Positions 42,651-51,890 are shown, numbered from the stretch's first letter. The stretch: 64,000 nucleotides of DNA from Bacillota bacterium (GCA_023443315.1 JAEZVA010000044.1:18615-82614); one strand, 5' to 3'. The notes: generated by a model from the letters alone, not told the origin. Numbers and translations: made by a program.

Positions 42651-43733
42651 TCAGCTGTTTTTAAGCAGGAGGTTTGTCAGTGCCACCATGACGGCGGCCT
42701 CCACGCAGGGCAGGGCGCGCACCACAACGCAGGGGTCGTGCCGCCCGTGTACCGCAAGCTCGCACTGGGTCATGTCGGTAAGAGAAACCGATTGCTGGGT
42801 CTGCGCGATGGAGGGGGTAGGCTTAAACGCCGCACGAACGATTAGCGGCATACCCGATGTAATACCGCCCAGCACACCGCCGTGGCGGTTGGTTTCGGTC
42901 TTTATCTCGCCATTCCGAATGCAGAACGCGTCGTTGTGGGTGATGCCGGTCATCTCGCTTGCCGCAAAGCCCGCGCCAAACTCAACGCCGCGCACGGCGG
43001 GGATGCCGAATACAATGGAGGCAATCTCGTTCTCCACCCCGTGGAACATGGGGTCGCCCAGCCCTGCGGGCAGCCCTACGGCGGCGCACTCCACAATGCC
43101 GCCCACCGAGTCGCCCGTCATGCGCGCGTCCTCAATCTCAGCGAGCATCCGCGCGCCCGCCGCGTCGTCCAGCACTGGCATGGGCTTTGCGGTTACGTTA
43201 GCAAGGGTATGCGCGTCCACCGCCGCCATGTCAAACGGCGTGTCGAGTACGCCGTGTATTGCGGCAATATGCGCACCTACCGCAATACCGCGCTTTGCAA
43301 GGTAGTGGCTGCATACGGCGCCCGCAAATACAAGCGGTGCCGTCAGCCTGCCCGAGAAGTGCCCACCGCCGCGCGGGTCGTTATAGCCGCCGTAGCGCAC
43401 CCGTCCAGTGTAGTCGGCGTGCCCGGGGCGGGGGGTATCCGAAAGGTTTTTATAATCCTGCGAGCGGGTGTCGGTGTTGCGGATGATGCAGGAGATGGGT
43501 GTGCCGCAGGTTACCCCGTCGCGGATGCCCGAGAGCACCTCAGGGGTATCCGCCTCGCGCCGCTTTGTCGCGTGCGCCTGTCCGGCGGGTGCGCGCCGCG
43601 CCATAAACCGCGCCACGGCGTCAAAGTCGATCGCCACACCGGCGGGAAAGCCGTCCATCACCACGCCGATGCCGCCGCTGTGGCTTTCGCCGAATATCGA
43701 GATCGTTAATCGGTCACCCCATGTCGAGCTCAT
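42651..43733 (-). CDS. aroC: Chorismate synthase
   Basis: 360 residues from the ATG of MSSTWGDRLTI (GGGAGG 8-10 nt upstream), which overlaps the end of aroA by 20 bp; the longer frame is not favoured. Motifs: GESHSGGIGVVMDGFPAG, RPGHADYTGRVRYGGYNDPR and RGGGHFSGRLTAP-type region, EIKTETNRHGGVLGGITSG, and HDPCVVVRALPCVEAAVMV. It converts EPSP to chorismate using reduced FMN. Confidence 0.95.
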   Translation of the reverse strand: MSSTWGDRLTISIFGESHSGGIGVVMDGFPAGVAIDFDAVARFMARRAPAGQAHATKRREADTPEVLSGIRDGVTCGTPISCIIRNTDTRSQDYKNLSDTPRPGHADYTGRVRYGGYNDPRGGGHFSGRLTAPLVFAGAVCSHYLAKRGIAVGAHIAAIHGVLDTPFDMAAVDAHTLANVTAKPMPVLDDAAGARMLAEIEDARMTGDSVGGIVECAAVGLPAGLGDPMFHGVENEIASIVFGIPAVRGVEFGAGFAASEMTGITHNDAFCIRNGEIKTETNRHGGVLGGITSGMPLIVRAAFKPTPSIAQTQQSVSLTDMTQCELAVHGRHDPCVVVRALPCVEAAVMVALTNLLLKNS

Positions 43734-44979
43734 CGCATCTGCCTCCCAACGCTGTAAGTTGTGCAAAGAACTGCGGGTAGGACTTGCTTACGCATTCCGC
43801 GCCGCGTATCACAACGGGCTTGTCGCACCGTGTTGCCGCTATGGCCGCCGCCATCGCAATGCGGTGGTCGCCGAAGCTGTCCGCCTCTCCGCCCGCAAGC
43901 GCCGCCTCGCCGTGGACAATCAGCCCGTCGTCGGTCAGTGTTACGCGCCCGCCAAGACCCGTAAGCAGTCGCTCTATGGTATGCAGACGGTCAGACTCCT
44001 TGATGCGCAGCCGCTGTGCGCCCGTAATCACCGTATCGCCGTTTGCAAACGCAGCGGTAACGGCAAGGATGGGCACAAGGTCGGGGATGTCGGACGCGTC
44101 GATTGTCACCGAGGTAAGCGGCGCGCCACTCACCGCAACCGTGTCGCCCGACTGCACCACCTTTGCGCCAAACGCCGCAAGTAGGCTTGTAATTGCACGG
44201 TCGCCCTGCATCGAAGCAAAGTCAATACCACGGCACGAAATGTTGCCGCCCACCGCACCCGCCGCAAGAAAGAACGCGGCACCCGACCAGTCGCCCTCTA
44301 CCGTCATGTCACAGGGGGTATAGCGCTGCCCGCCGGGTACAAGGTAGCCGCTCTGAGTCTCGGTGACTTTTACACCGAAGCGGCGTAGCAGGGCAACGGT
44401 CATATCCACATAAGGGCGCGACTCCAGCCGCCCGCGCAGTACAATCTGGCTGTCCTCCTCGCACAGGGGCAGGGCGAACAACAGCCCCGTCACAAACTGC
44501 GAGCTGACCGAGCCGTCGATCTCGTACCGACCGCCGCGCAGCCTGCCGCTAATGGTAAAGGGCATGGTGCCGCGGTAATCGTCCGTCACGCCGTTTTTGC
44601 GCAGCTCCTTAAGCAGCATGTCTATTGGGCGGCTTGGCAGCCGTCCCGTTCCGTCAAAGATTGCCGTTACCGAGAGCGCAGCGGCAACGGGTAGCAAAAA
44701 GCGCAGTGTGGAGCCGCTCTCGCCGCAGTAGATGAGCGCCCGCTTGGGCGGGTGGGTTATACCCTGAATCACCGTGGTCTGCCCGCACAGCTCGATGTGC
44801 GCCCCAAGCGCCGTCATCGCGCGCTGGGTTACCAAGATGTCGTCGTTACTTGCAAGCGACGAGATGTGTGAGGTGCCGCCCGAAAGGGCACAGGCTATCA
44901 CGGCGCGGTGGGATGCCGATTTGGACGCAGGCGGGGTAAACACCCCCGACAGCGTAGCGGGGTAAACGCGAATGTCCAT
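43714..44979 (-). CDS. aroA: 3-phosphoshikimate 1-carboxyvinyltransferase (EPSP synthase)
   Basis: 421 residues. Opens PPASKSASHRAVIACAL with the phosphoshikimate-binding Lys. It has YCGESGSTLRFLLPVAAAL (LRF motif), DGSVSSQFVTGLLFALPL, DIPDLVPILAVTAAFANG and RIKESDRLHTIERLLTGLG. Joins PEP to shikimate-3-phosphate. Its 3' end overlaps aroC, so the two are probably translationally coupled. The order after aroB matches the pathway enzymes being made together. Confidence 0.95.
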   Translation of the reverse strand: MDIRVYPATLSGVFTPPASKSASHRAVIACALSGGTSHISSLASNDDILVTQRAMTALGAHIELCGQTTVIQGITHPPKRALIYCGESGSTLRFLLPVAAALSVTAIFDGTGRLPSRPIDMLLKELRKNGVTDDYRGTMPFTISGRLRGGRYEIDGSVSSQFVTGLLFALPLCEEDSQIVLRGRLESRPYVDMTVALLRRFGVKVTETQSGYLVPGGQRYTPCDMTVEGDWSGAAFFLAAGAVGGNISCRGIDFASMQGDRAITSLLAAFGAKVVQSGDTVAVSGAPLTSVTIDASDIPDLVPILAVTAAFANGDTVITGAQRLRIKESDRLHTIERLLTGLGGRVTLTDDGLIVHGEAALAGGEADSFGDHRIAMAAAIAATRCDKPVVIRGAECVSKSYPQFFAQLTALGGRCDELDMG

Positions 44980-45013
44980 ACAACAATCAAATCCTTTCTG
45001 CGGGGGATATCAG

Positions 45014-46066
45014 CTACAGTTTAAGTAGTGTGTGAAATGCGTCGGTCGTTATGCGATGGGTGTACGCACTACCGATTTCTTTTAGGAGTACCAGTGTAAT
45101 AGACCCGCCTGAGCGCTTTTTGTCGCTTAGGCAATGGGGGAAAAGTGTTTTTAGGCAGTAGTCGCAGTGGGTGGGCAGGTTGTACCGGGTAAGGCAGTCG
45201 GCGATACGCTGTGACGAGCCTTGTGCGGTTAACCCGTTTTGCTCTGCCGCCTGCGTCATCAACACCATGCCGATGGCAACCGCGCTACCGTGGGTTACCC
45301 CAAAGTCGCTTTCGCGCTCGATGGCGTGCCCAAGGGTGTGCCCGAAGTTGAGCAGGGCACGCGCGCCGTTATCAAACTCATCCTGCTCCACGAGCTCGCG
45401 CTTGATGTCGATGCACCGCGCGATGATCTGCGCCGTATCGGTATATAACGCGCCGTCGCAGAGCTGCAAAAACAGGGCCTCGTCCCATATCGCACCGTAT
45501 TTTATCACCTCAGCGGCACCGTCCGCGAAGGTCTCAGGTGAAAGGGTTTTTAAGGTATCCACGTCGCACAGCACAAGCGACGGTTGCCAGAACGCGCCCG
45601 CTAGGTTCTTGCCCTCGGGGATGTCAACAGCCGTCTTGCCGCCCACCGACGAATCCACCTGCGCAAGCAGGGTGGTGGGGATTTGCACATAGCTTACCCC
45701 GCGCAGATAGGTGGCGGCGGCAAACCCCGCAAGGTCGCCAACCACGCCGCCGCCCAGCGCAATCACCACATCGGTGCGGGTAAGCCCCGACTGGGCAAAG
45801 AACGAGTACAGCGCGCCCAGCGACTGTAGGCATTTGCTCTGCTCCCCGTGGGGGATGACAAACGCAAACACCGCAAAGCCCGCGGCACTCAGCGAGTCCT
45901 TGACCGTCTGCAGGTAGAGCGGTGCTACGTTGTCATCCGTTACAATGGCTGCAATACCCGCCTTAGAAACCGCGCGTACCGCCTCCCCGCAGGAGGAGAG
46001 AAGGTTTCTCCCCACCGTTACGCAGTAAGGTCTGCCGGTATGAACCTGTATCTCTTGTATTTCCAT
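45014..46066 (-). CDS. aroB: 3-dehydroquinate synthase
   Basis: 350 residues from the ATG of MEIQEIQVHTG (GGGGGATATTGCGT upstream). NAD-binding VIALGGGVVGDLAGFAAATYLRG-type region (read as ALGGGVVGDLAGFAAATY), VQIPTTLLAQVDSSVGGKT, AEVIKYGAIWDEALF, and the zinc-ligand stretch LLNFGHTLGHAIE. Converts DAHP to 3-dehydroquinate. Lies between aroF and aroA. Confidence 0.95.
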   Translation of the reverse strand: MEIQEIQVHTGRPYCVTVGRNLLSSCGEAVRAVSKAGIAAIVTDDNVAPLYLQTVKDSLSAAGFAVFAFVIPHGEQSKCLQSLGALYSFFAQSGLTRTDVVIALGGGVVGDLAGFAAATYLRGVSYVQIPTTLLAQVDSSVGGKTAVDIPEGKNLAGAFWQPSLVLCDVDTLKTLSPETFADGAAEVIKYGAIWDEALFLQLCDGALYTDTAQIIARCIDIKRELVEQDEFDNGARALLNFGHTLGHAIERESDFGVTHGSAVAIGMVLMTQAAEQNGLTAQGSSQRIADCLTRYNLPTHCDYCLKTLFPHCLSDKKRSGGSITLVLLKEIGSAYTHRITTDAFHTLLKL

Positions 46067-46090
46067 ACGCAATATCCCCCAAGGTCTGTT

Positions 46091-47104
46091 TTATGATAAG
46101 GTCTTACCGAAGAACTGCGCCGCCTGTTTAATCTTCTCCATCACGCCGTCAAACTGGTTGGGTGTCAGCGATTGCGCACCGTCCGACAACGCCTTTTCGG
46201 GGTTGTTGTGCACCTCGATGATTAGACCGTCTGCGCCCGCCGCAATGGATGCGAGTGACAAAGGCTCCACGAGCCAGGTTAGCCCCGCTGCGTGGCTCGG
46301 GTCTACGACCACGGGCAGATGCGATTTTCGTTTGAGGATGGGGATGGCGGAGATGTCTAGTGTGTTACGCGTCTCGGTCTCGAAGGTGCGTATGCCACGC
46401 TCGCACAGAATAACCTGCTTGTTGCCGCCCGCCATAATGTACTCGGCGCTCATCAAAAGCTCCTCAATGGTATTGGCAAGCCCGCGCTTGAGCAGTATGG
46501 GCTTGTCAAGATGCCCGAGCTCCTTTAGCAGCTCAAAGTTCTGCATGTTTCTGGCACCCACCTGAATGATGTCCACATCCCGAAACAGGTCGAGGTGTGC
46601 TACGCTCATAATCTCGGTTACGATTGGCATACCCGTTAGCGTCCGCGCCTTGTCAAGTAGCTCAATGCCCTCGGCGCGCAGCCCCTGAAACGCGTAGGGA
46701 GAGGTGCGGGGCTTAAACGCGCCGCCCCGCAAAAAACCAGCACCCGCCTGCTTCACACGCCGGGCAACCTCGGTAATCTGCTGCTCACACTCCACCGAGC
46801 AGGGACCCGCCATCACCTGAAAATGCCCGCCGCCCAAGCGAAGTCCGTTTACCTCCACCACCGTGTCGGTGGGGTGGAACTTGCGGTTTGCGCTTTTGTA
46901 CGGCTCTTGAATGCGCTTGACGCTCTCTACAATGTCAATAGACGAGACGCGGTCGATATCCACCACCGAGGTGTCGCCCACAAGCCCGAGGATGGTGGTC
47001 TGCACACCGATGACCGGGTGCACCTGCACACCGTAGCCCTCCAGCTGCTGTATCAGTTTTTGTAATTCTACCTCATTGGTACCCTGCTTCACAAGTACTA
47101 TCAT
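46091..47104 (-). CDS. aroF: DAHP synthase (type I-beta with N-terminal regulatory domain)
   Basis: 337 residues. Residues 1-75 form a ferredoxin/ACT-like regulatory domain (MIVLVKQGTNEVELQKLIQQ), as in Thermotoga DAHP synthase, where Tyr or Phe binds. The catalytic barrel has MAGPCSVECEQQITE, FLRGGAFKPRTSPYAFQGL, KPILLKRGLANTIEELLMSA and VVDPSHAAGLTWLVEP. First committed step of aromatic synthesis and first structural gene after the attenuator at 47154-47337. GGAGG lies 11 nt before ATG. Confidence 0.95.
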   Translation of the reverse strand: MIVLVKQGTNEVELQKLIQQLEGYGVQVHPVIGVQTTILGLVGDTSVVDIDRVSSIDIVESVKRIQEPYKSANRKFHPTDTVVEVNGLRLGGGHFQVMAGPCSVECEQQITEVARRVKQAGAGFLRGGAFKPRTSPYAFQGLRAEGIELLDKARTLTGMPIVTEIMSVAHLDLFRDVDIIQVGARNMQNFELLKELGHLDKPILLKRGLANTIEELLMSAEYIMAGGNKQVILCERGIRTFETETRNTLDISAIPILKRKSHLPVVVDPSHAAGLTWLVEPLSLASIAAGADGLIIEVHNNPEKALSDGAQSLTPNQFDGVMEKIKQAAQFFGKTLS

Positions 47105-47153
47105 GCCATGTAGCCTCCATTTATAAGAATAGTTTACCGAAATACGCAGTCAA

Positions 47154-47193
47154 ACAAAAAGGGCTGATGCTTCACACAAAGCATCAGCCCTAG
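47154..47193 (-). terminator. Attenuator terminator in the aro leader
   Basis: On the minus strand GGGCTGATGC (47190-47181), a 10-nt loop, GCATCAGCCC (47170-47161), then TTTTTGTTTG. It lies 50 bp upstream of aroF inside the leader, so it controls read-through. Its 5' arm overlaps CTAGGGCT (47193-47186), which can pair instead with AGACCTAG (47228-47221). Confidence 0.85.
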
Positions 47194-47220
47194 TTTTTGC
47201 CAATCTGTTACCGCGGAGTG

Positions 47221-47337
47221 CTAGGTCTGCGGTGCGAGTAGGCGGCTTGATGGTTTGGTGCAGCAAAATAGACCTGCGCTAAAATAATAGCCCAAGTTCA
47301 TAAAGCGAAAAAATCGTGCTGCTGCCGTAATCATCAT
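47221..47337 (-). CDS. Leader peptide of the aro operon (Phe/Tyr-rich)
   Basis: 38-residue ORF: MMITAAARFFRFMNLGYYF, then SAGLFCCTKPSSRLLAPQT, stop. It has five Phe and two Tyr within 14 residues (RFFRF, YYF, LF), directly before the first pairing segment of the attenuator. A purine-rich ribosome site (GTAAGGGTATGGGA) precedes the ATG. Scarcity of charged tRNA-Phe or tRNA-Tyr would stall the ribosome over AGGTCT (47275-47270), free AGACCTAG to pair with CTAGGGCT, and prevent the terminator. The logic is that of E. coli pheL; the peptide sequence itself is unrelated. All segments are seen directly; regulation is inferred. Confidence 0.85.
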   Translation of the reverse strand: MMITAAARFFRFMNLGYYFSAGLFCCTKPSSRLLAPQT

Positions 47338-47379
47338 TCCCATACCCTTACGCAAACCCCTTTCCCCAAGTTTTGTACC

Positions 47380-47408
47380 AGTATATCGTGTCTGGATTTG
47401 TTTGTCAA
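47380..47408 (-). promoter_or_regulatory. Promoter of the aro operon
   Basis: Minus strand TTGACA (47403-47408), 17 nt, TATACT (47380-47385), 43 nt upstream of the leader peptide start. Confidence 0.85.
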
Positions 47409-47414
47409 CTGTTT

Positions 47415-47443
47415 TTGCGCTGTAAAGTGTAAAAGTCTATAAA
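47415..47443 (+). promoter_or_regulatory. Promoter candidate for the oligopeptide-binding protein gene
   Basis: TTGCGC (47415-47420), 17 nt, TATAAA (47438-47443), divergent from the aro promoter. Confidence 0.4.
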
Positions 47444-47568
47444 ACAAAGCATAAACGCGTCGTCAATGCGGCATTACCGACAGGCATTCACAAATTAGAC
47501 ATATTAATGCGGCGCAATCGTGATAAAATCTAAGCGAGAAAACACCGATTGGTTCGGAGGGATTTGCT

Positions 47569-49176
47569 GTGACGATAAAACGCATGAGTGCGGGGATCAT
47601 CGCCCTTTTGCTGCTGTTTATGCTTACCGCGTGCGGCGCAAGCGAAGAGACCGCCTTTGCCTACGATATTACTGGGGAGCCGAGCAACCTTGACCCGCAG
47701 CTTGCGTCGGATAGCGCCTCGCTGCTCGTGCTGCAAAACACGATGGAGGGGCTGATGAGCTACGACAAGGACGGCGCGCTCACCATGGGTGCCGCGCTGT
47801 CCTATACCGTATCGGACGACGGCATGACCTATGTGTTTACACTGGATGAAACGGCGAACTGGGTGCACCGGGGCAGCGTATACGCCCCCGTAACGGCGCA
47901 CGACTTTGTGTTTGCGTTCCAGCGCATCTTTGATACGGCAACCGCGTCACCCTTTATTAAGGAGTTTATGTGCATTAAAAACGCCGATGAGGTGGTGGTG
48001 GGGCAAAGACCCAAAGAGGCGCTAGGCGTATACGCAAGCAAAACCTATGAGTTGACGGTGGAGCTTTCGTACCCCTTTGACGGCTTTTTGGCTCTGACGG
48101 CAACCACCCCCGCCATGCCGTGTAACCCCAACTTGTTTACCGAGACGCAGGGCAAATACGGCACCAACATCAAAAACATGGCGTTTAACGGTCCGTTTAT
48201 CCTGTCGTCGTGGAAAAGCGGCGAATCGCTTACGCTGCGAAAGAATACAAGCTACCACCGCGCAAGCGAGGTCTTGCCCTCGCGGGTGGTGCTCTATCCG
48301 CCTATGAAGGATCAAGACAGCACGGCGCGTTTTTTGGCGGGAACCACCGACGTGATGAGCGTTTCGGGCGACCGCATCGAGGCGCTTGTGGCAGACGGCT
48401 ACGGCTACGAGCAGTTTCAAGACACTACATGGGCGCTGGTATTTAATACAAACGACGCGGTGTTTGCAAATAAAAACATCCGCCTTGCGTTTGCCCACTC
48501 GTTTACAAACACGTCCTACCTGCACCAGTTCCCCATCTGGTTAAAGAAGGCGGGGGCATTTGTGCCCCCCGTTGTCAGCTCTGGTATGCAGCCATATCGT
48601 CGGCACGCGGGGCTCGACTTTATGCTAGAATATCAGCCCGATGCCGCACGTGGGCTACTTAACGCGGGACTTTTGGAGCTTGAGCAATCCAAGCTGCCCA
48701 AGGTTACGGTGCTCTGCCCGCAGCAGGAGGTATTCGGCTTTTTAATGCAGTATGTGCAGCAGACCTGGCAGGACGACCTTTCCGCCTTTGTCAGCCTTGA
48801 ACGCAAAAGCGACCCTGATATTCTGCGCGCGGTAAAGAACGGGCAGTTTCAGGTTGCGCTGGTGCCCTTTCGCCCTGAATCGGACAACGTAAGCGAGATG
48901 TTGTCGCAGTTTGTGTCCGACTCGCCTAAGAATATAACCGGCTACCAAAACCCCGACTACGATGCGCTGATGACCGCCGCCACCCTTGCCGCGACGCAGC
49001 AGGAGGCAACCGGCGATCTGATTGCGGCGGAGCAGCTGTTAATAGAGCAGGGGGTACTGATTCCGTTTGCGTACCAAACAAGCTTTTACGCCATCTCAAA
49101 GAATGCAAACGATATCGTCATATCGCCGTTTGGGGGCGGTTTGTTCTTTAAATATGCAACCATCGCTGCAAAATAG
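47569..49176 (+). CDS. Oligopeptide ABC transporter substrate-binding lipoprotein
   Basis: 535 residues from a GTG start (CGGAGGGATTTGCT upstream). Signal peptide with lipobox MLTAC (LLLLFMLTACGASEE). SBP_bac_5 family features: DPQLASDSASLLVLQNTMEG, LMSYDKDG, VHRGSVYAPVTAHDFVFAFQ and NPDYDALMTAAT. It binds peptides (OppA type) outside the membrane for import. No permease or ATPase genes are adjacent, so it either serves a transporter encoded elsewhere or is an orphan sensor protein. Confidence 0.93.
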   Translation: MTIKRMSAGIIALLLLFMLTACGASEETAFAYDITGEPSNLDPQLASDSASLLVLQNTMEGLMSYDKDGALTMGAALSYTVSDDGMTYVFTLDETANWVHRGSVYAPVTAHDFVFAFQRIFDTATASPFIKEFMCIKNADEVVVGQRPKEALGVYASKTYELTVELSYPFDGFLALTATTPAMPCNPNLFTETQGKYGTNIKNMAFNGPFILSSWKSGESLTLRKNTSYHRASEVLPSRVVLYPPMKDQDSTARFLAGTTDVMSVSGDRIEALVADGYGYEQFQDTTWALVFNTNDAVFANKNIRLAFAHSFTNTSYLHQFPIWLKKAGAFVPPVVSSGMQPYRRHAGLDFMLEYQPDAARGLLNAGLLELEQSKLPKVTVLCPQQEVFGFLMQYVQQTWQDDLSAFVSLERKSDPDILRAVKNGQFQVALVPFRPESDNVSEMLSQFVSDSPKNITGYQNPDYDALMTAATLAATQQEATGDLIAAEQLLIEQGVLIPFAYQTSFYAISKNANDIVISPFGGGLFFKYATIAAK

Positions 49177-49292
49177 ATTTGAAATAGACAAAAATTAGGG
49201 CGAGAGTACCGCATTTAACACAAAAATAGGACACAATAGAGGTGCTGCTTGCATATAGGCGCAAAAAAATGTAAAAACACAGGCAAAGCCCC

Positions 49293-49321
49293 TTGAAAAC
49301 AGTGCTTGTTTGTACTACAAT
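49293..49321 (+). promoter_or_regulatory. Promoter of pgk
   Basis: TTGAAA (49293-49298), 17 nt, TACAAT (49316-49321), about 90 bp upstream of pgk. Confidence 0.75.
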
Positions 49322-49411
49322 ATAGAACGGTTAGATTGTTTATACTTTAACAACAATATCAAGTGTCGGGTTCATCGCCGGCACAATAGATGAAAGGATG
49401 ACTTGCTTACA

Positions 49412-50623
49412 ATGAGCCTGCTGAACAAAAAGACCGTTGACGACATCAATTTTGGCGGTAAACGCGTGCTGGTGCGCTGCGACTTTAACGTACCTCTCAA
49501 GGAGGGCGTTATCACCAACGACAACCGTATTGTAGCTGCGCTGCCCACCATTAAAAAGCTGATTGCAGACGGCGCAAAGGTAATCCTCTGCTCACATCTC
49601 GGCAAGCCCAAGAACGGTCCGGAGGAGAAGTTCTCCCTTGCACCGGTTGCAAAGCGCCTTTCGGAACTGCTTGGTAAGGATGTTGTATTTGCAAACGACG
49701 ACAACGTAGTTGGCGAAAACGCCAAAAACGCGGTAGCCGCCATGAATAACGGCGACGTCGTACTGCTGCAGAACACCCGTTTTAGAAAAGAAGAGACTAA
49801 GAACCTTCCCGAGTTTAGCAAAGACCTCGCCTCCCTGGCGGATGCGTATGTGGACGATGCGTTTGGCTCCGCGCACAGAGCACACTGCTCTACCGCGGGC
49901 GTGACCGATTATATTAAAGAGACTGCCGTTGGCTACCTGATGGGCAAAGAGATCGACTTCCTCGGCAACGCCGTAGAAACCCCCAAGCGTCCGTTTGTGG
50001 CTATTTTGGGCGGCGCAAAGGTTGCCGACAAGCTGGGTGTTATCGACAACCTGCTTACCAAGGTTGATGTTTTAATCATCGGCGGTGGCATGGCGTACAC
50101 CTTCCTTAAGGCGAAGGGTCTTAGCGTCGGTAAGTCACTGGTTGACGAAGAAAAGCTTGAGTACTGCAAAGACATGATAAAAAAGGCGGAGGAAAAGGGC
50201 GTTAAGCTGCTTTTACCCGTAGATACCAAGGCGGTAGAGAGCTTCCCTGATCCCATTGACGCGAAGATAGAATACGTTGTTACCAACGGCACAGGACTGC
50301 CGGAGAACCTGATGGGTCTTGACATCGGCCCCGATACCGAGAAGCTGTTTGCCGATGCCGTAAAGGGCGCAAAGACTGTTGTTTGGAACGGACCGATGGG
50401 CGTGTTTGAGAACCCCGTTCTCGCGAGCGGAACCAAGGCGGTTGCCGAGGCGCTTGCAAACACCGACGCAGTTACCATCATCGGTGGCGGCGACAGCGCG
50501 GCGGCTATCATCCAGTTCGGCTATGCGGATAAGGTCAGCCACATCTCCACCGGCGGCGGCGCGTCGCTCGAGTACCTCGAGGGCAAGGGTCTGCCCGGCA
50601 TCGACGTTATCGCAGATAAGTAA
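49412..50623 (+). CDS. pgk: Phosphoglycerate kinase
   Basis: 403 residues from ATG (MSLLNKKTVDDINFGG); a TTG three codons upstream is closer to AAAGGATG and cannot be excluded. Motifs: RVLVRCDFNVPLKEG, KVILCSHLGKPKN, VDDAFGSAHRAHCST, VAILGGAKVADKLGVIDNLL, WNGPMGVFENP and the C-terminal GGGDSAAAI. Makes ATP from 1,3-bisphosphoglycerate. First gene of a glycolytic run. Confidence 0.97.
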   Translation: MSLLNKKTVDDINFGGKRVLVRCDFNVPLKEGVITNDNRIVAALPTIKKLIADGAKVILCSHLGKPKNGPEEKFSLAPVAKRLSELLGKDVVFANDDNVVGENAKNAVAAMNNGDVVLLQNTRFRKEETKNLPEFSKDLASLADAYVDDAFGSAHRAHCSTAGVTDYIKETAVGYLMGKEIDFLGNAVETPKRPFVAILGGAKVADKLGVIDNLLTKVDVLIIGGGMAYTFLKAKGLSVGKSLVDEEKLEYCKDMIKKAEEKGVKLLLPVDTKAVESFPDPIDAKIEYVVTNGTGLPENLMGLDIGPDTEKLFADAVKGAKTVVWNGPMGVFENPVLASGTKAVAEALANTDAVTIIGGGDSAAAIIQFGYADKVSHISTGGGASLEYLEGKGLPGIDVIADK

Positions 50624-50636
50624 ATCGTAACCATAT

Positions 50637-50664
50637 AAAGGGCAGGCGAAATGCCTGCCCTTAT
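50637..50664 (+). terminator. Hairpin after pgk
   Basis: AAGGGCAGGC-GAAA-TGCCTGCCCTT, 13 bp after the pgk stop, with no long T-tract; probably a partial terminator. Confidence 0.6.
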
Positions 50665-50786
50665 CCAGTAATACACAAGGCAGAGGTGAGAGGGCAGACA
50701 AACAACCGTCCTTTGCCCTTGCCTTTTGTTTTTGCTTTTTGGAAGACCTTTACCTTATCGCAAGTACAGACAGCGGAGGGAACTCT

Positions 50787-51890
50787 ATGAGAAGAAACTA
50801 CATCGACAACCTGCGCACATTCGCTATTTTTCTGCTGTTTTTTTATCATACCGCGATGATGTTTAATTCGTTTGAGTCGTTTTATGTATATTCCCATTCG
50901 GTAAAGGTGCTTAATGCGTTTCTTATCGTGGCATGGCCGTGGTTTATGCCGTTGCTGTTTGTGCTGGCGGGCGTGTCGAGTGCCTATGCGCTAAACAAGC
51001 GCACGGCGGGGCAGTATATAAACGAGCGAGTACGCAAGCTGCTTGTGCCGCTTTTGTCGGGCGTTTTGCTGCTTGTACCCATGCAGACCTACTTCGCCGA
51101 GCGGTTTCACAACGGGTATACCGGCGGCTATCTTGCGCAGTATGTCCTGTTCTTTACAAAGCCCACCGACCTGACGGGCTACCACGGCGGCTTTACACCG
51201 GCACAGCTGTGGTTTGTTTTATACCTGTTTGTGATTTCGTTACTTGCGCTGCCGCTGATGCTTTGGTACAATAAACGAGAAACGAAGATTGACGCAAACA
51301 AGCTGACATTGCCCCTTCTTCTTCCTGTGTTTTTGATCCCCCTTTTGATGGCACTAATCTTAAACATCGGCGGCAAGAGCGTAGGCGAGTACTTTGCTTA
51401 TTTTATGCTCGGCTTTCTGGTGCTTTCGCGCGACGAGGTGATAGAGCGTTTGCGGCGCAATCGATGGATTTTGCTCGGGTTGTCTGTACTTCTGCTTGGC
51501 ACACTGTGCTATCTATCTTTGACCGTTGGGTTTTCCCTTGCGACCGATATTTTGATGCGTGCGGCGGGATGGGTCTCGGTGCTTGCGCTGATGGGCGGTG
51601 CAAAACAGTGGTTTGACTACACGGGCAAGACGTTAACCTACTTAGCGGGCGCGTCGTTTGTGGTGTATGTGTTCCACCAGTCGTGGCTGGTGGCGGCTGG
51701 CTACTATGCGCTTAGGGTCACCCATAACGCGGCGGTTGTGTGCGCGATGGTGATTCCCGCAAGTATTTTGCTGAGTATCGCGTCTTATGAGGTTGTAAAA
51801 CGCATCCCTGTTACCCGATGGATGTTCGGGCTGGGAGGCTTTCATAAAGGTTCAAAACAAAAAGAAATAAAAGGAGAAATTACACTATGA
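50787..51890 (+). CDS. Acyltransferase family 3 membrane protein
   Basis: 367 residues from ATG (MRRNYIDNLRTFAIF; GGAGGGAACTCT upstream). About ten membrane helices. The opening NLRTFAIFLLFFYHTAMMF has the His characteristic of the acyltransferase-3 family, which O-acylates surface sugars, antibiotics or lipids. The substrate cannot be told. Unusually it is lodged between pgk and tpiA, and its stop overlaps the tpiA start by 4 bp (ACTATGA), so it is probably expressed with glycolysis. Confidence 0.88.
   Translation: MRRNYIDNLRTFAIFLLFFYHTAMMFNSFESFYVYSHSVKVLNAFLIVAWPWFMPLLFVLAGVSSAYALNKRTAGQYINERVRKLLVPLLSGVLLLVPMQTYFAERFHNGYTGGYLAQYVLFFTKPTDLTGYHGGFTPAQLWFVLYLFVISLLALPLMLWYNKRETKIDANKLTLPLLLPVFLIPLLMALILNIGGKSVGEYFAYFMLGFLVLSRDEVIERLRRNRWILLGLSVLLLGTLCYLSLTVGFSLATDILMRAAGWVSVLALMGGAKQWFDYTGKTLTYLAGASFVVYVFHQSWLVAAGYYALRVTHNAAVVCAMVIPASILLSIASYEVVKRIPVTRWMFGLGGFHKGSKQKEIKGEITL

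Noticed and set aside
42882..44184. Long plus-strand ORFs opposite aroC and aroA
   Set aside because: Antisense shadows caused by GC-rich codon use of well-identified genes; no ribosome sites or motifs.
47105..47340. T-box riboswitch upstream of aroF
   Set aside because: No T-box consensus found; a short ORF with Phe/Tyr codons and three exclusive pairings explains the leader better.
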